A stretch of 64,000 nt of DNA. It comes from Arcticibacter svalbardensis MN12-7. Its GTDB lineage: Bacteria > Bacteroidota > Bacteroidia > Sphingobacteriales > Sphingobacteriaceae. The first letter of the stretch is position 1; each line of letters starts with the position of its first letter. The stretch lies in the NCBI RefSeq assembly GCF_000403135.1, contig NZ_AQPN01000024.1, positions 1-64,000 of the forward strand, given 5' to 3'. The notes under the pieces are model-generated. The model searched no databases. It worked only from the letters and a program-made list of their open reading frames with translations, and was not told the DNA's origin. Of the stretch, positions 53,045-62,212 are shown piece after piece. Position numbers and translations under genes: made by a program.

Positions 53045-55381
53045 ATGCGTATGCTCAAAAACAATCTTGGTTACCCTCGTGTAGGCGATAACCGACAACT
53101 TAAAAAAGCCTGTGAACAGTATTGGGCAGGCACAATTTCCAGAGATGAGCTTCATCAAACTGCATGGAAGCTTAGGGAAACGAGTCTCAAATTACAACAA
53201 GAGGCTGGTATTGATCTCATTCCATGTAATGACTTCAGCTTTTACGATCATGTCCTCGACATGTCCTTAATGCTTGGAGCAATCCCTAAGCGCTATTCCT
53301 CAATTCTAACAGCAGTAAAAGGAAATGCAGAAATTGATTTGTATTTCGCTATGGCCAGAGGGTATCAAAAGGATGGACTGGATATCCCGGCAATGGAAAT
53401 GACCAAATGGTTTGATACCAATTATCATTTTATTGTTCCTGAGTTTACTGTCGATCAGGAATTCAAGCTCTTCTCTGAAAAAGCTTTTGCTGAATTTACC
53501 AGTGCCAAACAAATCCTGGGCAGCAACCCCAAACCAGTATTAACCGGTCCGGTGACCTACTTATTACTTGGTAAAGAGAAATCGAACGACGAGAACGCCC
53601 CTATCGCCTTCAATCGAATCGATCTCATCAAAAAGTTGGTTCCCGTCTATGTCGAAATCATCAACACCTTTAAAAGTTATGGTGCCGAATGGATTCAGAT
53701 GGATGAACCTTACCTTTCCCTTGACCTCAGCGAAGTCGAAAAACAGGCATTCCAATATGCCTACGAGGAGATTAGTAAAAAATGTAACGGCATAAAAATC
53801 CTGTTGACTTCCTATTTTGAATCGCTGGGCGACAATACCGCTTTAGCACTTCATCTGCCTGTAGCAGCCGTACATATTGATCTGGTACGCAGTGCTGAAC
53901 AACTGAATGAAGTCTTAAAATATACACCACCTACTTTAACGTTATCGCTCGGTGTGGTAGATGGGAGGAATATCTGGAAAAACGATTATGTGAAGGCCCT
54001 CTATCACATTCAAAAGGCCGTTGCCGTACTTGGATCCGAAAGAATCATGATTGCAGCCTCCTGCTCCCTTTTACATAGCCCTTGTGATCTTGATTTGGAA
54101 ACTACTTTAAATCCGGTCATTAAAAACTGGATGGCGTTTGCCCGGCAGAAACTGGATGAAATTTCTGATCTTTATGAAATTGCTAATGGAAAGAATGAAC
54201 TTCTGTCCCAGAATATTCTCGCTCTTGAAAGTCGGAAATCCTCCAGTCTCATCCATCGCAAAGATGTCAAAGAAAGATTGGACGCTATTTCAGAAAAAGA
54301 CGCAACAAGAAACAGCGTTTTCTCCGAACGCCAGCAAATTCAAAAAAAGCGCTTCAACCTGCCTTTTTTTCCAACCACCACTATAGGGTCATTCCCTCAG
54401 ACTGCCGACATCAGGCAATTACGCGCAAAACTTAAAAAGGGCAGTATTAGTCTGGCCGATTACGACCTTGCCATCGAAAGCGCTACATTAGAAAGCATCC
54501 ACTGGCAGGAGGAAATCGATATCGATGTACTGGTGCATGGCGAATTTGAACGCAATGACATGGTCGAGTACTTCGGCGAGATGCTGCAAGGCTTTGTGTT
54601 TACCCGTAACGGCTGGGTGCAGAGCTACGGTAGTCGTTGCGTTAAACCCCCTGTCATTTTTGGTGATATCAAACGGGAAAAGGATCTAACCGTACGATGG
54701 AGTAAGTTTGCACAGGAACATACCAATAAACCGATGAAAGGGATGTTAACCGGACCGATCACCATTCTTCAATGGTCTTTTGTGCGGAATGATCAACCTC
54801 GTTCTGAAACCGCCTTTCAGCTTGCACTGGCCATTCGTGATGAAGTTCTTGCACTCGAAAATGCAGGTATCAGTATCATCCAGATCGATGAACCCGCTAT
54901 CAGGGAAGGTTTACCTTTGCGCAAAAATCAAAGGGCAACCTATCTCGATTGGGCAATCAAAGCCTTTCGTATCAGTGCTTCAGGGGTTAAAGATGAGACC
55001 CAAATCCATACCCATATGTGTTATAGCGAGTTTAATGATATCATTGAGAATATAGCAGAAATGGATGCCGATGTGATTACAATTGAAACATCACGCTCGC
55101 AAATGGAATTGCTGGATGCCTTTATCGATTTTAATTACCCCAATGAAATTGGTCCCGGTGTATATGACATTCATTCCCCACGTATTCCATCCGTGCAGGA
55201 GATGGTTCAATTATTAGAAAAAGCAGCAATTTCTATCCCGATCCGGAACTTATGGGTGAATCCCGATTGTGGTCTGAAGACTCGTAATTGGCCGGAAACC
55301 AAACAGGCCCTACTCAATATGGTGCAAGCGGCTAAACAAATGCGGACAAAAGCTTTAACACCTCTGGAAAGATCAATTTGA
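53045..55381 (+). CDS. metE: Cobalamin-independent methionine synthase
   Basis: 778 aa (ATG at 53045; a second in-frame ATG at 53051). Transfers the methyl group of 5-methyl-tetrahydropteroyl-triglutamate to homocysteine. It has two TIM-barrel halves: N-terminal (NNLGYPRVGDNRQLKKA) and catalytic C-terminal (FPTTTIGSFPQT). Zinc ligands by comparison with E. coli are H657 and C659 in HTHMC, E681, and C742 in NPDCG. Expression should be repressed by B12 through the leader riboswitch; a Shine-Dalgarno-like AAGGAG lies at 53007-53012, too far from the ATG to be certain. Confidence 0.97.
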   Translation: MRMLKNNLGYPRVGDNRQLKKACEQYWAGTISRDELHQTAWKLRETSLKLQQEAGIDLIPCNDFSFYDHVLDMSLMLGAIPKRYSSILTAVKGNAEIDLYFAMARGYQKDGLDIPAMEMTKWFDTNYHFIVPEFTVDQEFKLFSEKAFAEFTSAKQILGSNPKPVLTGPVTYLLLGKEKSNDENAPIAFNRIDLIKKLVPVYVEIINTFKSYGAEWIQMDEPYLSLDLSEVEKQAFQYAYEEISKKCNGIKILLTSYFESLGDNTALALHLPVAAVHIDLVRSAEQLNEVLKYTPPTLTLSLGVVDGRNIWKNDYVKALYHIQKAVAVLGSERIMIAASCSLLHSPCDLDLETTLNPVIKNWMAFARQKLDEISDLYEIANGKNELLSQNILALESRKSSSLIHRKDVKERLDAISEKDATRNSVFSERQQIQKKRFNLPFFPTTTIGSFPQTADIRQLRAKLKKGSISLADYDLAIESATLESIHWQEEIDIDVLVHGEFERNDMVEYFGEMLQGFVFTRNGWVQSYGSRCVKPPVIFGDIKREKDLTVRWSKFAQEHTNKPMKGMLTGPITILQWSFVRNDQPRSETAFQLALAIRDEVLALENAGISIIQIDEPAIREGLPLRKNQRATYLDWAIKAFRISASGVKDETQIHTHMCYSEFNDIIENIAEMDADVITIETSRSQMELLDAFIDFNYPNEIGPGVYDIHSPRIPSVQEMVQLLEKAAISIPIRNLWVNPDCGLKTRNWPETKQALLNMVQAAKQMRTKALTPLERSI

Positions 55382-55429
55382 TCTGCTAAGCAGGGCAGGA
55401 AAGCTTCCTTTTAAAAATAGTTTTCCTTA

Positions 55430-55465
55430 AAAAAGCGGGGGTTAAATAGATAACCTCCGCCTTTT
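55430..55465. terminator. Bidirectional terminator between metE and nrdG
   Basis: GCGGGGGTTA (55435-55444) pairs with TAACCTCCGC (55451-55460), one G-U pair, loop 6 nt. AAAA upstream and TTTT downstream flank the stem, serving both converging genes. Confidence 0.7.
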
Positions 55466-55470
55466 AAAAA

Positions 55471-56157
55471 TCAATTCCGTATAATAATTTTCATGTCACT
55501 CTCCAAAAAATCATCCGCACATAGCGGCACTGAATAATCCATACCCCCCAAAGTACTTGTATTTCCAACAAAATTCTGGATGTAATAATTCCCTTTGTAT
55601 TTTTTTTCAATAAGAAAATGCGCCATTTCCTGGATCTCAGCTGCACTTAAAAGATCAGAATGAACCGTCGTCCGCACTTCAAAAGGAATGCCCGAAACAA
55701 GCAACAAATCCAGACTTTCCTCAAAATGTGCAAAAAGATTGCTTTTAGTTACTTTGTCAAACCCAGCAGATAATGACTTGAAGTCCAGCGCTACATAGTC
55801 AACCAGATTCCCTTGAATCAGTGCTCTTAGCTTTTCAGGATGGCTGCCATTTGTGTCAATTTTAACTAGCATATGCATGCCTTTAATTTCAGCGGCATAC
55901 TGTTCAATCCCATGATGCAGGGTACACTCTCCGCCACTTAAAACCACCCCATCCAACAGATTTCTTCTTTTCTCAATAAAAGTAAGCGAATCGCTAAAGC
56001 TCATCTTTCCTTTTCCAAGAACAATTTCTGGATTATAGCAATAAGGACACTTCATATTACAACCTGCGAACCAAACGATGCAGGCTGTTTTATCCGGGTA
56101 ATCAAGTAACGTAAAAGGAGTTATATTGTAAATTGGATCAGGCACACTTCGATTCAA
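55471..56157 (-). CDS. nrdG: Anaerobic ribonucleotide reductase activating protein (radical SAM)
   Basis: About 228 aa from a TTG at 56157 (a GTG at 56145 is also plausible; a longer start at 56211 would sit deep in the overlapping glycyl-radical ORF). Conserved LLDYPDKTACIVWFAGCN leads to the radical-SAM cluster motif CNMKCPYC (C33, C37, C40). A GGECTLH SAM-binding region follows. It generates the glycyl radical on NrdD by SAM cleavage. The gene follows the NrdD fragments in one operon, with an overlap. Confidence 0.92.
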   Translation of the reverse strand: MNRSVPDPIYNITPFTLLDYPDKTACIVWFAGCNMKCPYCYNPEIVLGKGKMSFSDSLTFIEKRRNLLDGVVLSGGECTLHHGIEQYAAEIKGMHMLVKIDTNGSHPEKLRALIQGNLVDYVALDFKSLSAGFDKVTKSNLFAHFEESLDLLLVSGIPFEVRTTVHSDLLSAAEIQEMAHFLIEKKYKGNYYIQNFVGNTSTLGGMDYSVPLCADDFLESDMKIIIRN

Positions 56158-56308
56158 TGAAATGCATCCTTTGCTTGTGCTCTGCCTTTTTACCAATATT
56201 GAAACTTTCAACAGGGCGGTGATAACCCATCACACGGGTATAAACCAAACATTTGCTTCTTTTCGCTTCGTTCTTTATTAATTCTTCCTGGATCTCAGTG
56301 TTTTTCAT
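56138..56308 (-). CDS. Glycyl-radical domain of anaerobic ribonucleotide reductase, separate small protein
   Basis: A 56-codon frame (ATG 56308, TGA 56138-56140). Its core CLVYTRVMGYHRPVESF has the RVxGYxxP glycyl-radical motif; G28 would be the radical site, followed by NIGKKAEHKQR as in NrdD C-termini. The preceding large NrdD frame stops without this segment. The two frames overlap by ATGA, so restart of translation is likely; a -1 shift is an alternative. The protein alone cannot be active and must pair with the large subunit. Confidence 0.85.
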   Translation of the reverse strand: MKNTEIQEELIKNEAKRSKCLVYTRVMGYHRPVESFNIGKKAEHKQRMHFIESKCA

Positions 56309-58416
56309 ATGCTTGATGTTTGTTGATTTTTCAATTCCTTAAGTAAAATTTCATCACAGGTAGGGCAGTACTCATGCTCGCCATTCAGGTAACCATGAAC
56401 GGGACAAATGCTAAATACCGGAGTCACCGTAATATAGGGCAATCTAAAATTGGATACTACCTTTTTAACCAGGTTACGGCAAGCTTCAGGAGAGCTTAGT
56501 TTTTCTCTCATGTACAGATGTTGTACCGTTCCGCCAGTATATTTACACTGCAGTTCATCCTGCAGCAGCAAGGCCTCAAAAGGATCGTCCGTATAATCCA
56601 CAGGAATTTGCGAACTGTTCGTATAATAGATATTCTCGTCTTCTCCAGCTTGAATAATTCCTTCAAATCGTTTTTTATCTTCTTTAGCAAAGCGATACGT
56701 AGTGCCTTCAGCAGGAGTAGCTTCCAAATTATACAGGTTGCCTGTTTCTTCCTGAAATACCGTCATCCGCTTACGGATGAATTCCAAAAGATCCAAAGCA
56801 AGGGTTTTTCCTTTTTCCGATACAATATCGTATTGATCAGCACTATAGTTCCTCACCATCTCATTCATTCCATTTACACCAATGGTGGAGAAATGGTTCC
56901 TGAAATGACTCAGATATCTTTTCGTATACGGATATAAACCCCGGTCATACATCTCCTGTATAAATACTCTTTTCTTCTCTAAAGTTGATTTTGCAATGCT
57001 CAGCAACAGATCCAGGCGGCCATACAGACCCTTTTCATTCCCTTTGTACAGAAATCCCAGTCTGGCCATATTGATAGTAACCACACCTACACTGCCTGTC
57101 ATTTCAGCACTGCCAAACAAACCATTTCCTCTTTTTAACAGTTCGCGCAGGTCAAGTTGCAGTCTGCAGCACATACTCCGCACCGCATTAGGCTTATAAG
57201 CCTGTGGGTTTTCGATCCGGTTACCATCTTCATCCTGCATATACTGACTGCCAATAAAGTTCTGGAAATACGATGATCCAATCTTGGCTGTGTTTTCAAA
57301 CAATAGATCCGTGTTTTCAGAGTACCAATCAAAATCCTCGGTGATGTTTACCGTAGGAATAGGGAAAGTAAAAGGTTGTCCGTTCGAATCCCCCTCCGTC
57401 ATAACCGTATAGTATGCTTTATTGATGAGGTTCATTTCCGGTTGAAAATGACCGTAACATAAATCCAACACGTTAGATACGCCACGTTCTTTAGCACGCA
57501 GGATCAGCTTTTCGTCTTTATTGCCTTCAAATAGATGATGGTCATTTCGTGTTGGAATCTGTCCTTTCAGATCTTCAGGAATCGTCCAGTCGATCGTTAT
57601 ATTCGTAAACGGCGATTGTCCCCAACGTGCGGGTACATTTAAATTATATACAAAACTGCGAATGGCCTTCAATACATCCTCAAAACTCAACTTATCTTTA
57701 AATACATAAGGAGCGAGATACGTATCAAAAGAACTGAAAGCCTGCGCTCCAGCCCATTCACTTTGCAAAATACCAAGAAAATTGGCCATCTGCCCTAAAG
57801 CTTCCCTGAAATGAGAAGGAGCTTTGCTTTCCACGCGACTACGTACTCCATTAAAACCTTCGTTTAATAATGCCCGTAAACTCCATCCAGCACAATATCC
57901 GGTTAAACAATCGAGGTCATGTATATGCAGATCACCATTCCGGTGTGCATAACCTTCTTCTTTCGAATAAACCTTATCCAGCCAGTAATTCGCAATCACT
58001 TTACCTGCCACATTATTAACCAAACCGGCATTAGAATAGGAGGTATTTGCATTCGCGTTAATCCGCCAGTCTGTCTGACTGATATATTCTTCAATCGTTT
58101 GTGTGCTGTTGATGAAGGTCGTATCCTCATCCACACCGTCAATATGCGTTCTTTGCATCTTTCGTGTATGCCGGTAGATCATAAACGAACGCATTACTTC
58201 AAAATAGCCTTTATCGAAAAGCTCCTTTTCGATAATATCCTGAATCTCTTCTACTGTCCAAACTTCTTTGGTCTTCAGATCAACTAAAACTTTTTCATAG
58301 ATTGTTTTATCGCAAAGTACACCTACGCTTAAAAATCCTTTTTCAATGGCGTCTTCAATTTTAAATCCTTTATAAGGCTCGTAATCGCCATTTCTTTTTA
58401 TAACGTAGTTGATCAT
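56305..58416 (-). CDS. nrdD: Anaerobic ribonucleoside-triphosphate reductase, large part without the glycyl-radical end
   Basis: 703 aa from the ATG at 58416 (an earlier TTG at 58437 exists). The N-terminal ATP-cone (~1-90; VIKRNGDYEPYKGFKIEDAI) is followed by the class III reductase barrel: HDLDCLTGYCAGW, NVPARWGQSPFTN, FTFPIPTVNIT, and the terminal zinc-type segment CPVHGYLNGEHEYCPTCDE. It ends 15 residues later, before the glycyl-radical motif, which a separate overlapping ORF supplies. Reduces NTPs in anaerobic conditions, using formate as reductant in the typical class. Confidence 0.92.
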   Translation of the reverse strand: MINYVIKRNGDYEPYKGFKIEDAIEKGFLSVGVLCDKTIYEKVLVDLKTKEVWTVEEIQDIIEKELFDKGYFEVMRSFMIYRHTRKMQRTHIDGVDEDTTFINSTQTIEEYISQTDWRINANANTSYSNAGLVNNVAGKVIANYWLDKVYSKEEGYAHRNGDLHIHDLDCLTGYCAGWSLRALLNEGFNGVRSRVESKAPSHFREALGQMANFLGILQSEWAGAQAFSSFDTYLAPYVFKDKLSFEDVLKAIRSFVYNLNVPARWGQSPFTNITIDWTIPEDLKGQIPTRNDHHLFEGNKDEKLILRAKERGVSNVLDLCYGHFQPEMNLINKAYYTVMTEGDSNGQPFTFPIPTVNITEDFDWYSENTDLLFENTAKIGSSYFQNFIGSQYMQDEDGNRIENPQAYKPNAVRSMCCRLQLDLRELLKRGNGLFGSAEMTGSVGVVTINMARLGFLYKGNEKGLYGRLDLLLSIAKSTLEKKRVFIQEMYDRGLYPYTKRYLSHFRNHFSTIGVNGMNEMVRNYSADQYDIVSEKGKTLALDLLEFIRKRMTVFQEETGNLYNLEATPAEGTTYRFAKEDKKRFEGIIQAGEDENIYYTNSSQIPVDYTDDPFEALLLQDELQCKYTGGTVQHLYMREKLSSPEACRNLVKKVVSNFRLPYITVTPVFSICPVHGYLNGEHEYCPTCDEILLKELKNQQTSSI

Positions 58417-58574
58417 GTTTTTTAATTCGGGATGCAAGACTAATGAAAAGGACCCGTTTGTGCATCTTCATCTTATCAACACGAAGTGAGAAACTTTATA
58501 TCACAAATTGTAAACATTTGACCCCTAAAAAGAGTAGGCCTTACGATGTACGATCAATCAAAGATGTTAAAAGA

Positions 58575-59789
58575 TTACATCCTGCTCATCTCCAGTTCGT
58601 TATTCTTTTGCTTCCTATTCATAAGATAAACCAGATACATCCCTATCGCTGACAAAATAATAAGAATCAGGTAGCTAAAACTAAGGTTGCGTTCATCTTT
58701 TGCAGGAAATACATTGACGATCGCATAAGTTAAAAATGACAGCACAATGTAGACGAATCCGCCACTAAGGCCGCCAGCGATTCCTGCATTCTGGGGAAAC
58801 TTACTGAGACAATAGGTAAAATAAATATTATATGTAAACCCTGCGCCAGCATGAATCAGGAAGGCAAAGAATACAAGCGAGTAGATACTGGTAAAATATT
58901 TTAAACTAAAGATCATGATCAGTACAAATACAATTTGCAAACCGGAATTGATGGATAACTTTTTATAAAACGGACGGGTAATCAAAGCTTTACTAATAAA
59001 TCCGCCTGCCATCCAGGATAAACCAAGAATCAAGGAACAAGTGCCAGCAACAACAGGTGTTAAACCAAGCTCGTGTTCAATGATATAAGGGCCTGTCATG
59101 TTATATACCATAACCATAGAATAGGCAAAACAAAGCATAAAGAGCCCAAGACTAAAACTTACAGTTTTAAACATTTTTAAATAGATCCCAGCAATTTTTT
59201 TTAAGTGGAATTCCGCAGGGTTGCTGAGCGATTCACCACTATAAATAAGTTCAAGGATAGCTATTACCGATGCAAATGCAGCTAAAAAGTAAAAGTTTGA
59301 TTGCCACCCAAAAATCGTTTGCAAATAACCTCCTAAAAATGGGGCTATAATAGGTCCGGCAGACCAGATGATGGTGAAAAGACTCAGGTAGTGTTTTAGT
59401 TTTTCTCCGGTATATAAATCCACAAAGTATGCTCTTTTCGATACCACGATGATGGCCACTGTTATGCCGTGAATGATCCGCATCGCATAGATCAGATAGA
59501 TCTGATGTGTTAACGCAATTACCAGGCTGGCTATGATGAATACCAGTAAGGCACCAAGACTGATTCGGAAACGTCCGAAACTATCAAGTATACTCCCAAT
59601 AAAGAGTTGAGAAACTCCGTAGCTAATCAAAAAGACAGTCAATGTCATTTGTACCTGGATGCTGCTAATGTGCAAGTCAGCACCCATACTTGGCAGAGAT
59701 GGAATATAAACGTCTGTTGCAAAACCAGAGAGCGGTATTAATGAAAATGCAAGGAGGGTAGAAATGGATTGATTTTTCTGTTTGATCAT
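58575..59789 (-). CDS. MFS transporter, Bcr/CflA-type drug efflux
   Basis: About 404 aa from the ATG at 59789 (a TTG at 59819 is in frame). Twelve hydrophobic segments. The family signature GFATDVYIPSLPSM near TM1 and the loop 2-3 motif GSILDSFGRFR are those of the Bcr/CflA multidrug group that exports sulfonamides, chloramphenicol or bicyclomycin. No regulator gene is adjacent on this side. The C-terminus ends with a short basic tail. Confidence 0.9.
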   Translation of the reverse strand: MIKQKNQSISTLLAFSLIPLSGFATDVYIPSLPSMGADLHISSIQVQMTLTVFLISYGVSQLFIGSILDSFGRFRISLGALLVFIIASLVIALTHQIYLIYAMRIIHGITVAIIVVSKRAYFVDLYTGEKLKHYLSLFTIIWSAGPIIAPFLGGYLQTIFGWQSNFYFLAAFASVIAILELIYSGESLSNPAEFHLKKIAGIYLKMFKTVSFSLGLFMLCFAYSMVMVYNMTGPYIIEHELGLTPVVAGTCSLILGLSWMAGGFISKALITRPFYKKLSINSGLQIVFVLIMIFSLKYFTSIYSLVFFAFLIHAGAGFTYNIYFTYCLSKFPQNAGIAGGLSGGFVYIVLSFLTYAIVNVFPAKDERNLSFSYLILIILSAIGMYLVYLMNRKQKNNELEMSRM

Positions 59790-59867
59790 TGATAATAATA
59801 TTGCGGATAACCAAATCAATGTATAAATTAATTGATGGTTGAATAAGGTATTTATGTACCCGCAAAT

Positions 59868-60366
59868 CTAATACAACTCCAGAAACCTAAACTGATAAAC
59901 AATTTTTGTTTACCCGATTATGACCTTGAAATCGGGTAACCGGATAGCTACGGTCTCTTTTTCAATGCCCAGCATGTCTTCTATTCGCTCGTAGGCGTGT
60001 AAAAATGTCAATTATTAAACCAATTGTGTCAGTTTTTAAACCTGCAATTTAATCTGTTTATTCACCTTTATAGTATTAAGCTGAAGGTTATAATTGCAAG
60101 TCATATATCCAAATCTATCATTGAAAGGTTGGTAAAAACATTGCGGAATAACCAATTTAAAAACCAAAAAAGGGAGGCCAAAATGAAGTAATCGTATTCT
60201 ATTCATCATCGTCTGCATGATGTATGTAAGCAGGCAATTAAGCCTGATCTGATATAAACTAACAAATCTAGAAGTATGAAAGAACGCTTACCAATCTCAT
60301 AGCCGGACAATCCGACTAAGAATAAGAAGCATAAATTATAATAACCATTTGAATTACGATTATTAA
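59868..60366. other. Intergenic stretch with gene-remnant signs
   Basis: About 500 bases. A 33-residue minus-strand frame (59910-60011) reads like the end of a real protein (YERIEDMLGIEKETVAIRLP) but has no family and a stop directly before it. Its 3' end forms a perfect 10-bp hairpin, TTACCCGATT with AATCGGGTAA (59910-59939). A 60-codon minus-strand frame (60036-60218) looks spurious. Looks like decayed DNA rather than an active gene. Confidence 0.4.
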
Positions 60367-60834
60367 CTAATAACCGGTCTGCGTGCGAATGGATTTTATA
60401 CTTTTGCCAATGGTAATGTAATATCTAACTACATCCTGACAAAAAATGTGAAACTGGCTACCTCATTAACTTATGATTGTACAGATCTAACTAATCCGGC
60501 TCTTTTTCCTGGATGGAGAGGTCAGTATAACTGGGCTACTGTAACTGCTGTAGCCGGTAAGGTAAAAGGTACCGACCATAACATTGCTATTAAAGGCTTG
60601 TTTAGTTACATTGCACCTACAGGAACAGAAGCTGTTGCTTTGATTGCACAAGGCTATAAACTCACTAACTGGGGTATTGATATTGTCAATAATCAAATCA
60701 GTTACGATAGAAATATTCTTTCAGGCGTAAAATCAGCAGATGCTCCACCAAGATATTTCTTCCCCATTCCGTTCGAAACGATTAGTAAATCAAATGGAAA
60801 AATAACCAATGGATATGGCTTGCCTCAGCAATAA
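60367..60834 (+). pseudogene. Fragment resembling the C-terminus of a SusD/RagB-like protein
   Basis: An open frame from just after an in-frame TAA (60364-60366) with no proper start; an internal GTG at 60448 gives 128 residues. The end, RYFFPIPFETISKSNGK followed by NGYGLPQ, resembles the C-terminal tail of SusD-type glycan-binding lipoproteins. No signal peptide, lipobox or SusC partner is nearby, so it looks like a 5'-truncated remnant. The family call rests on the tail only; it could instead be the end of another secreted protein. Confidence 0.4.
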
Positions 60835-60959
60835 ATAGTCACAATAGGCAATATAATAATATAATGAAATGTTTGAAGGTCCTGTTCTTGAATAAAGAAC
60901 GGGACCTTTTATTTTAATAAGATATTCCCAGTGATCTTTATAAAATTATCAGGAAAATT

Positions 60960-62141
60960 TCATCCCAACATTTCAAGGAATTCAGTAAGCCCGATTGCTT
61001 CAATTTGTCCGGACATCGGATATCTTTCTGATCCTGAATATATCACAAACTTACTTGTTGCTTTTATATCATCACAGGCAGTATAAAAACCCTTACTAAT
61101 TTTTGGGGATGACGATCTTTTAACTTCTATTGCCCAAACTTGGTTATCAGGACCTTCCAGTACCAAATCTATTTCAGTTTGCGCAGTAGTTCTATAATAG
61201 CTGTATTGCCATTTGCTTGATAGTTGTACTATAATATTCTCTATAACAAAACCTTCCCAGCTGGCCCCGAGAACCGGATGTCCTAGTAAGACCTCAAAAC
61301 TTGAAATATTTAAAAGCTTATGAAGTATGCCACTGTCACGCAAATAAATTTTAGGTGATTTAACCAAGCGTTTTTTCGTATTACCAGACCATGGCTGAAT
61401 TTGCCTGACCATATAAAAATCCGTAAGAATGTCCAGGTATGACTTTATAGTTGGATGTGTGACTTCAAGGCTCTTACCAAGTTCCGAATATATAATCTGT
61501 TGACCATGATAATGGGCAAGCATTGTCCAAAATCTTTTCATTCTGGATGCCGGAATTTGTGGGCCCATAAGAGGTATGTCACGTTCTACATAGGTAGAAA
61601 TAAAATCATTGCGCCATTCCCAGCTTTCATCATCAGACGTTGCCAGATAGCTGTTTGGGAATCCTCCCCTGAACCAAAGTTTTTCAGGATTGAATCCCAA
61701 TCTATCCGTTTTGAGAACCTCTAATACACTGAAAGGGGTTAATTCAAGATATCTTATTCTTCCTGCAAGTGTTTCCGAAGATTGCTGTATTAGATCACGG
61801 GATGCTGATCCAAGTAAAAGAAATTGTCCGGCATTTTCTCCACTGCGTTTTCGAATATCAATTAAACCTCGAAGAATACGAAATAAGTCTGGTTTACGCT
61901 GTACCTCATCAATAATTAAAAGTTGATTTTCAAATCGTCTCAGATAACTTTCCGGATCATCTAGTTTATTTAGATCGGTATCTAATTCAAGATCAAGATA
62001 GACGGATTTTTTATTTAAAACTTGTTCAGCAACCTGTAAAGCTAATGTTGTTTTTCCTACTTGTCGTGGACCTAGCAGTGCTACTACTGGAACATTTTCT
62101 ATTCCATTTAATAAGTTTTGCTTTAAAATTCTCTCTAACAT
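60960..62141 (-). CDS. AAA ATPase with DUF4143 domain
   Basis: 393 aa from the ATG at 62141 (a TTG at 62162 falls inside a palindrome). N-terminal AAA_14 ATPase: Walker A GPRQVGKTT (24-32), Walker B LLIIDEVQ. A helical middle follows, then a C-terminal DUF4143 domain whose TEIDLVLEG and AIEVKRSSS segments resemble the PD-(D/E)xK nuclease core. These proteins are widespread, often numerous and of unknown role. They are suspected in defence or toxin-like functions, which I cannot confirm. A hairpin with three TTTGAAAG-type elements sits directly upstream. Confidence 0.9.
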   Translation of the reverse strand: MLERILKQNLLNGIENVPVVALLGPRQVGKTTLALQVAEQVLNKKSVYLDLELDTDLNKLDDPESYLRRFENQLLIIDEVQRKPDLFRILRGLIDIRKRSGENAGQFLLLGSASRDLIQQSSETLAGRIRYLELTPFSVLEVLKTDRLGFNPEKLWFRGGFPNSYLATSDDESWEWRNDFISTYVERDIPLMGPQIPASRMKRFWTMLAHYHGQQIIYSELGKSLEVTHPTIKSYLDILTDFYMVRQIQPWSGNTKKRLVKSPKIYLRDSGILHKLLNISSFEVLLGHPVLGASWEGFVIENIIVQLSSKWQYSYYRTTAQTEIDLVLEGPDNQVWAIEVKRSSSPKISKGFYTACDDIKATSKFVIYSGSERYPMSGQIEAIGLTEFLEMLG

Positions 62142-62146
62142 AATAT

Positions 62147-62212
62147 GTAATTTGAAAGGCAAACTTTCAAATTACAATAAAATTAAGCTAATTAGATGTA
62201 TTTTGAAAGTTT
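62147..62212. promoter_or_regulatory. Palindromic element upstream of the DUF4143 ATPase
   Basis: GTAATTTGAAAG (62147-62158) pairs perfectly with CTTTCAAATTAC (62164-62175), 12 bp, 5-nt loop, beginning five bases before the ATG at 62141 on the minus strand. A third copy TTTGAAAG (62202-62209) lies 30 bases further, and AAACTTTCAAA (62161-62171) also pairs with TTTGAAAGTTT (62202-62212). Candidate operator or RNA switch controlling the ATPase. Confidence 0.6.

Noticed and set aside
56138..56308. Small ORF after nrdD as a chance overlap
   Set aside because: Considered and dropped: the RVMGYHRP motif and NIGKK tail match NrdD C-termini too closely to be chance, so it is called as a gene.
60036..60218. 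60-codon minus-strand frame
   Set aside because: No recognisable features; likely chance within decayed DNA.
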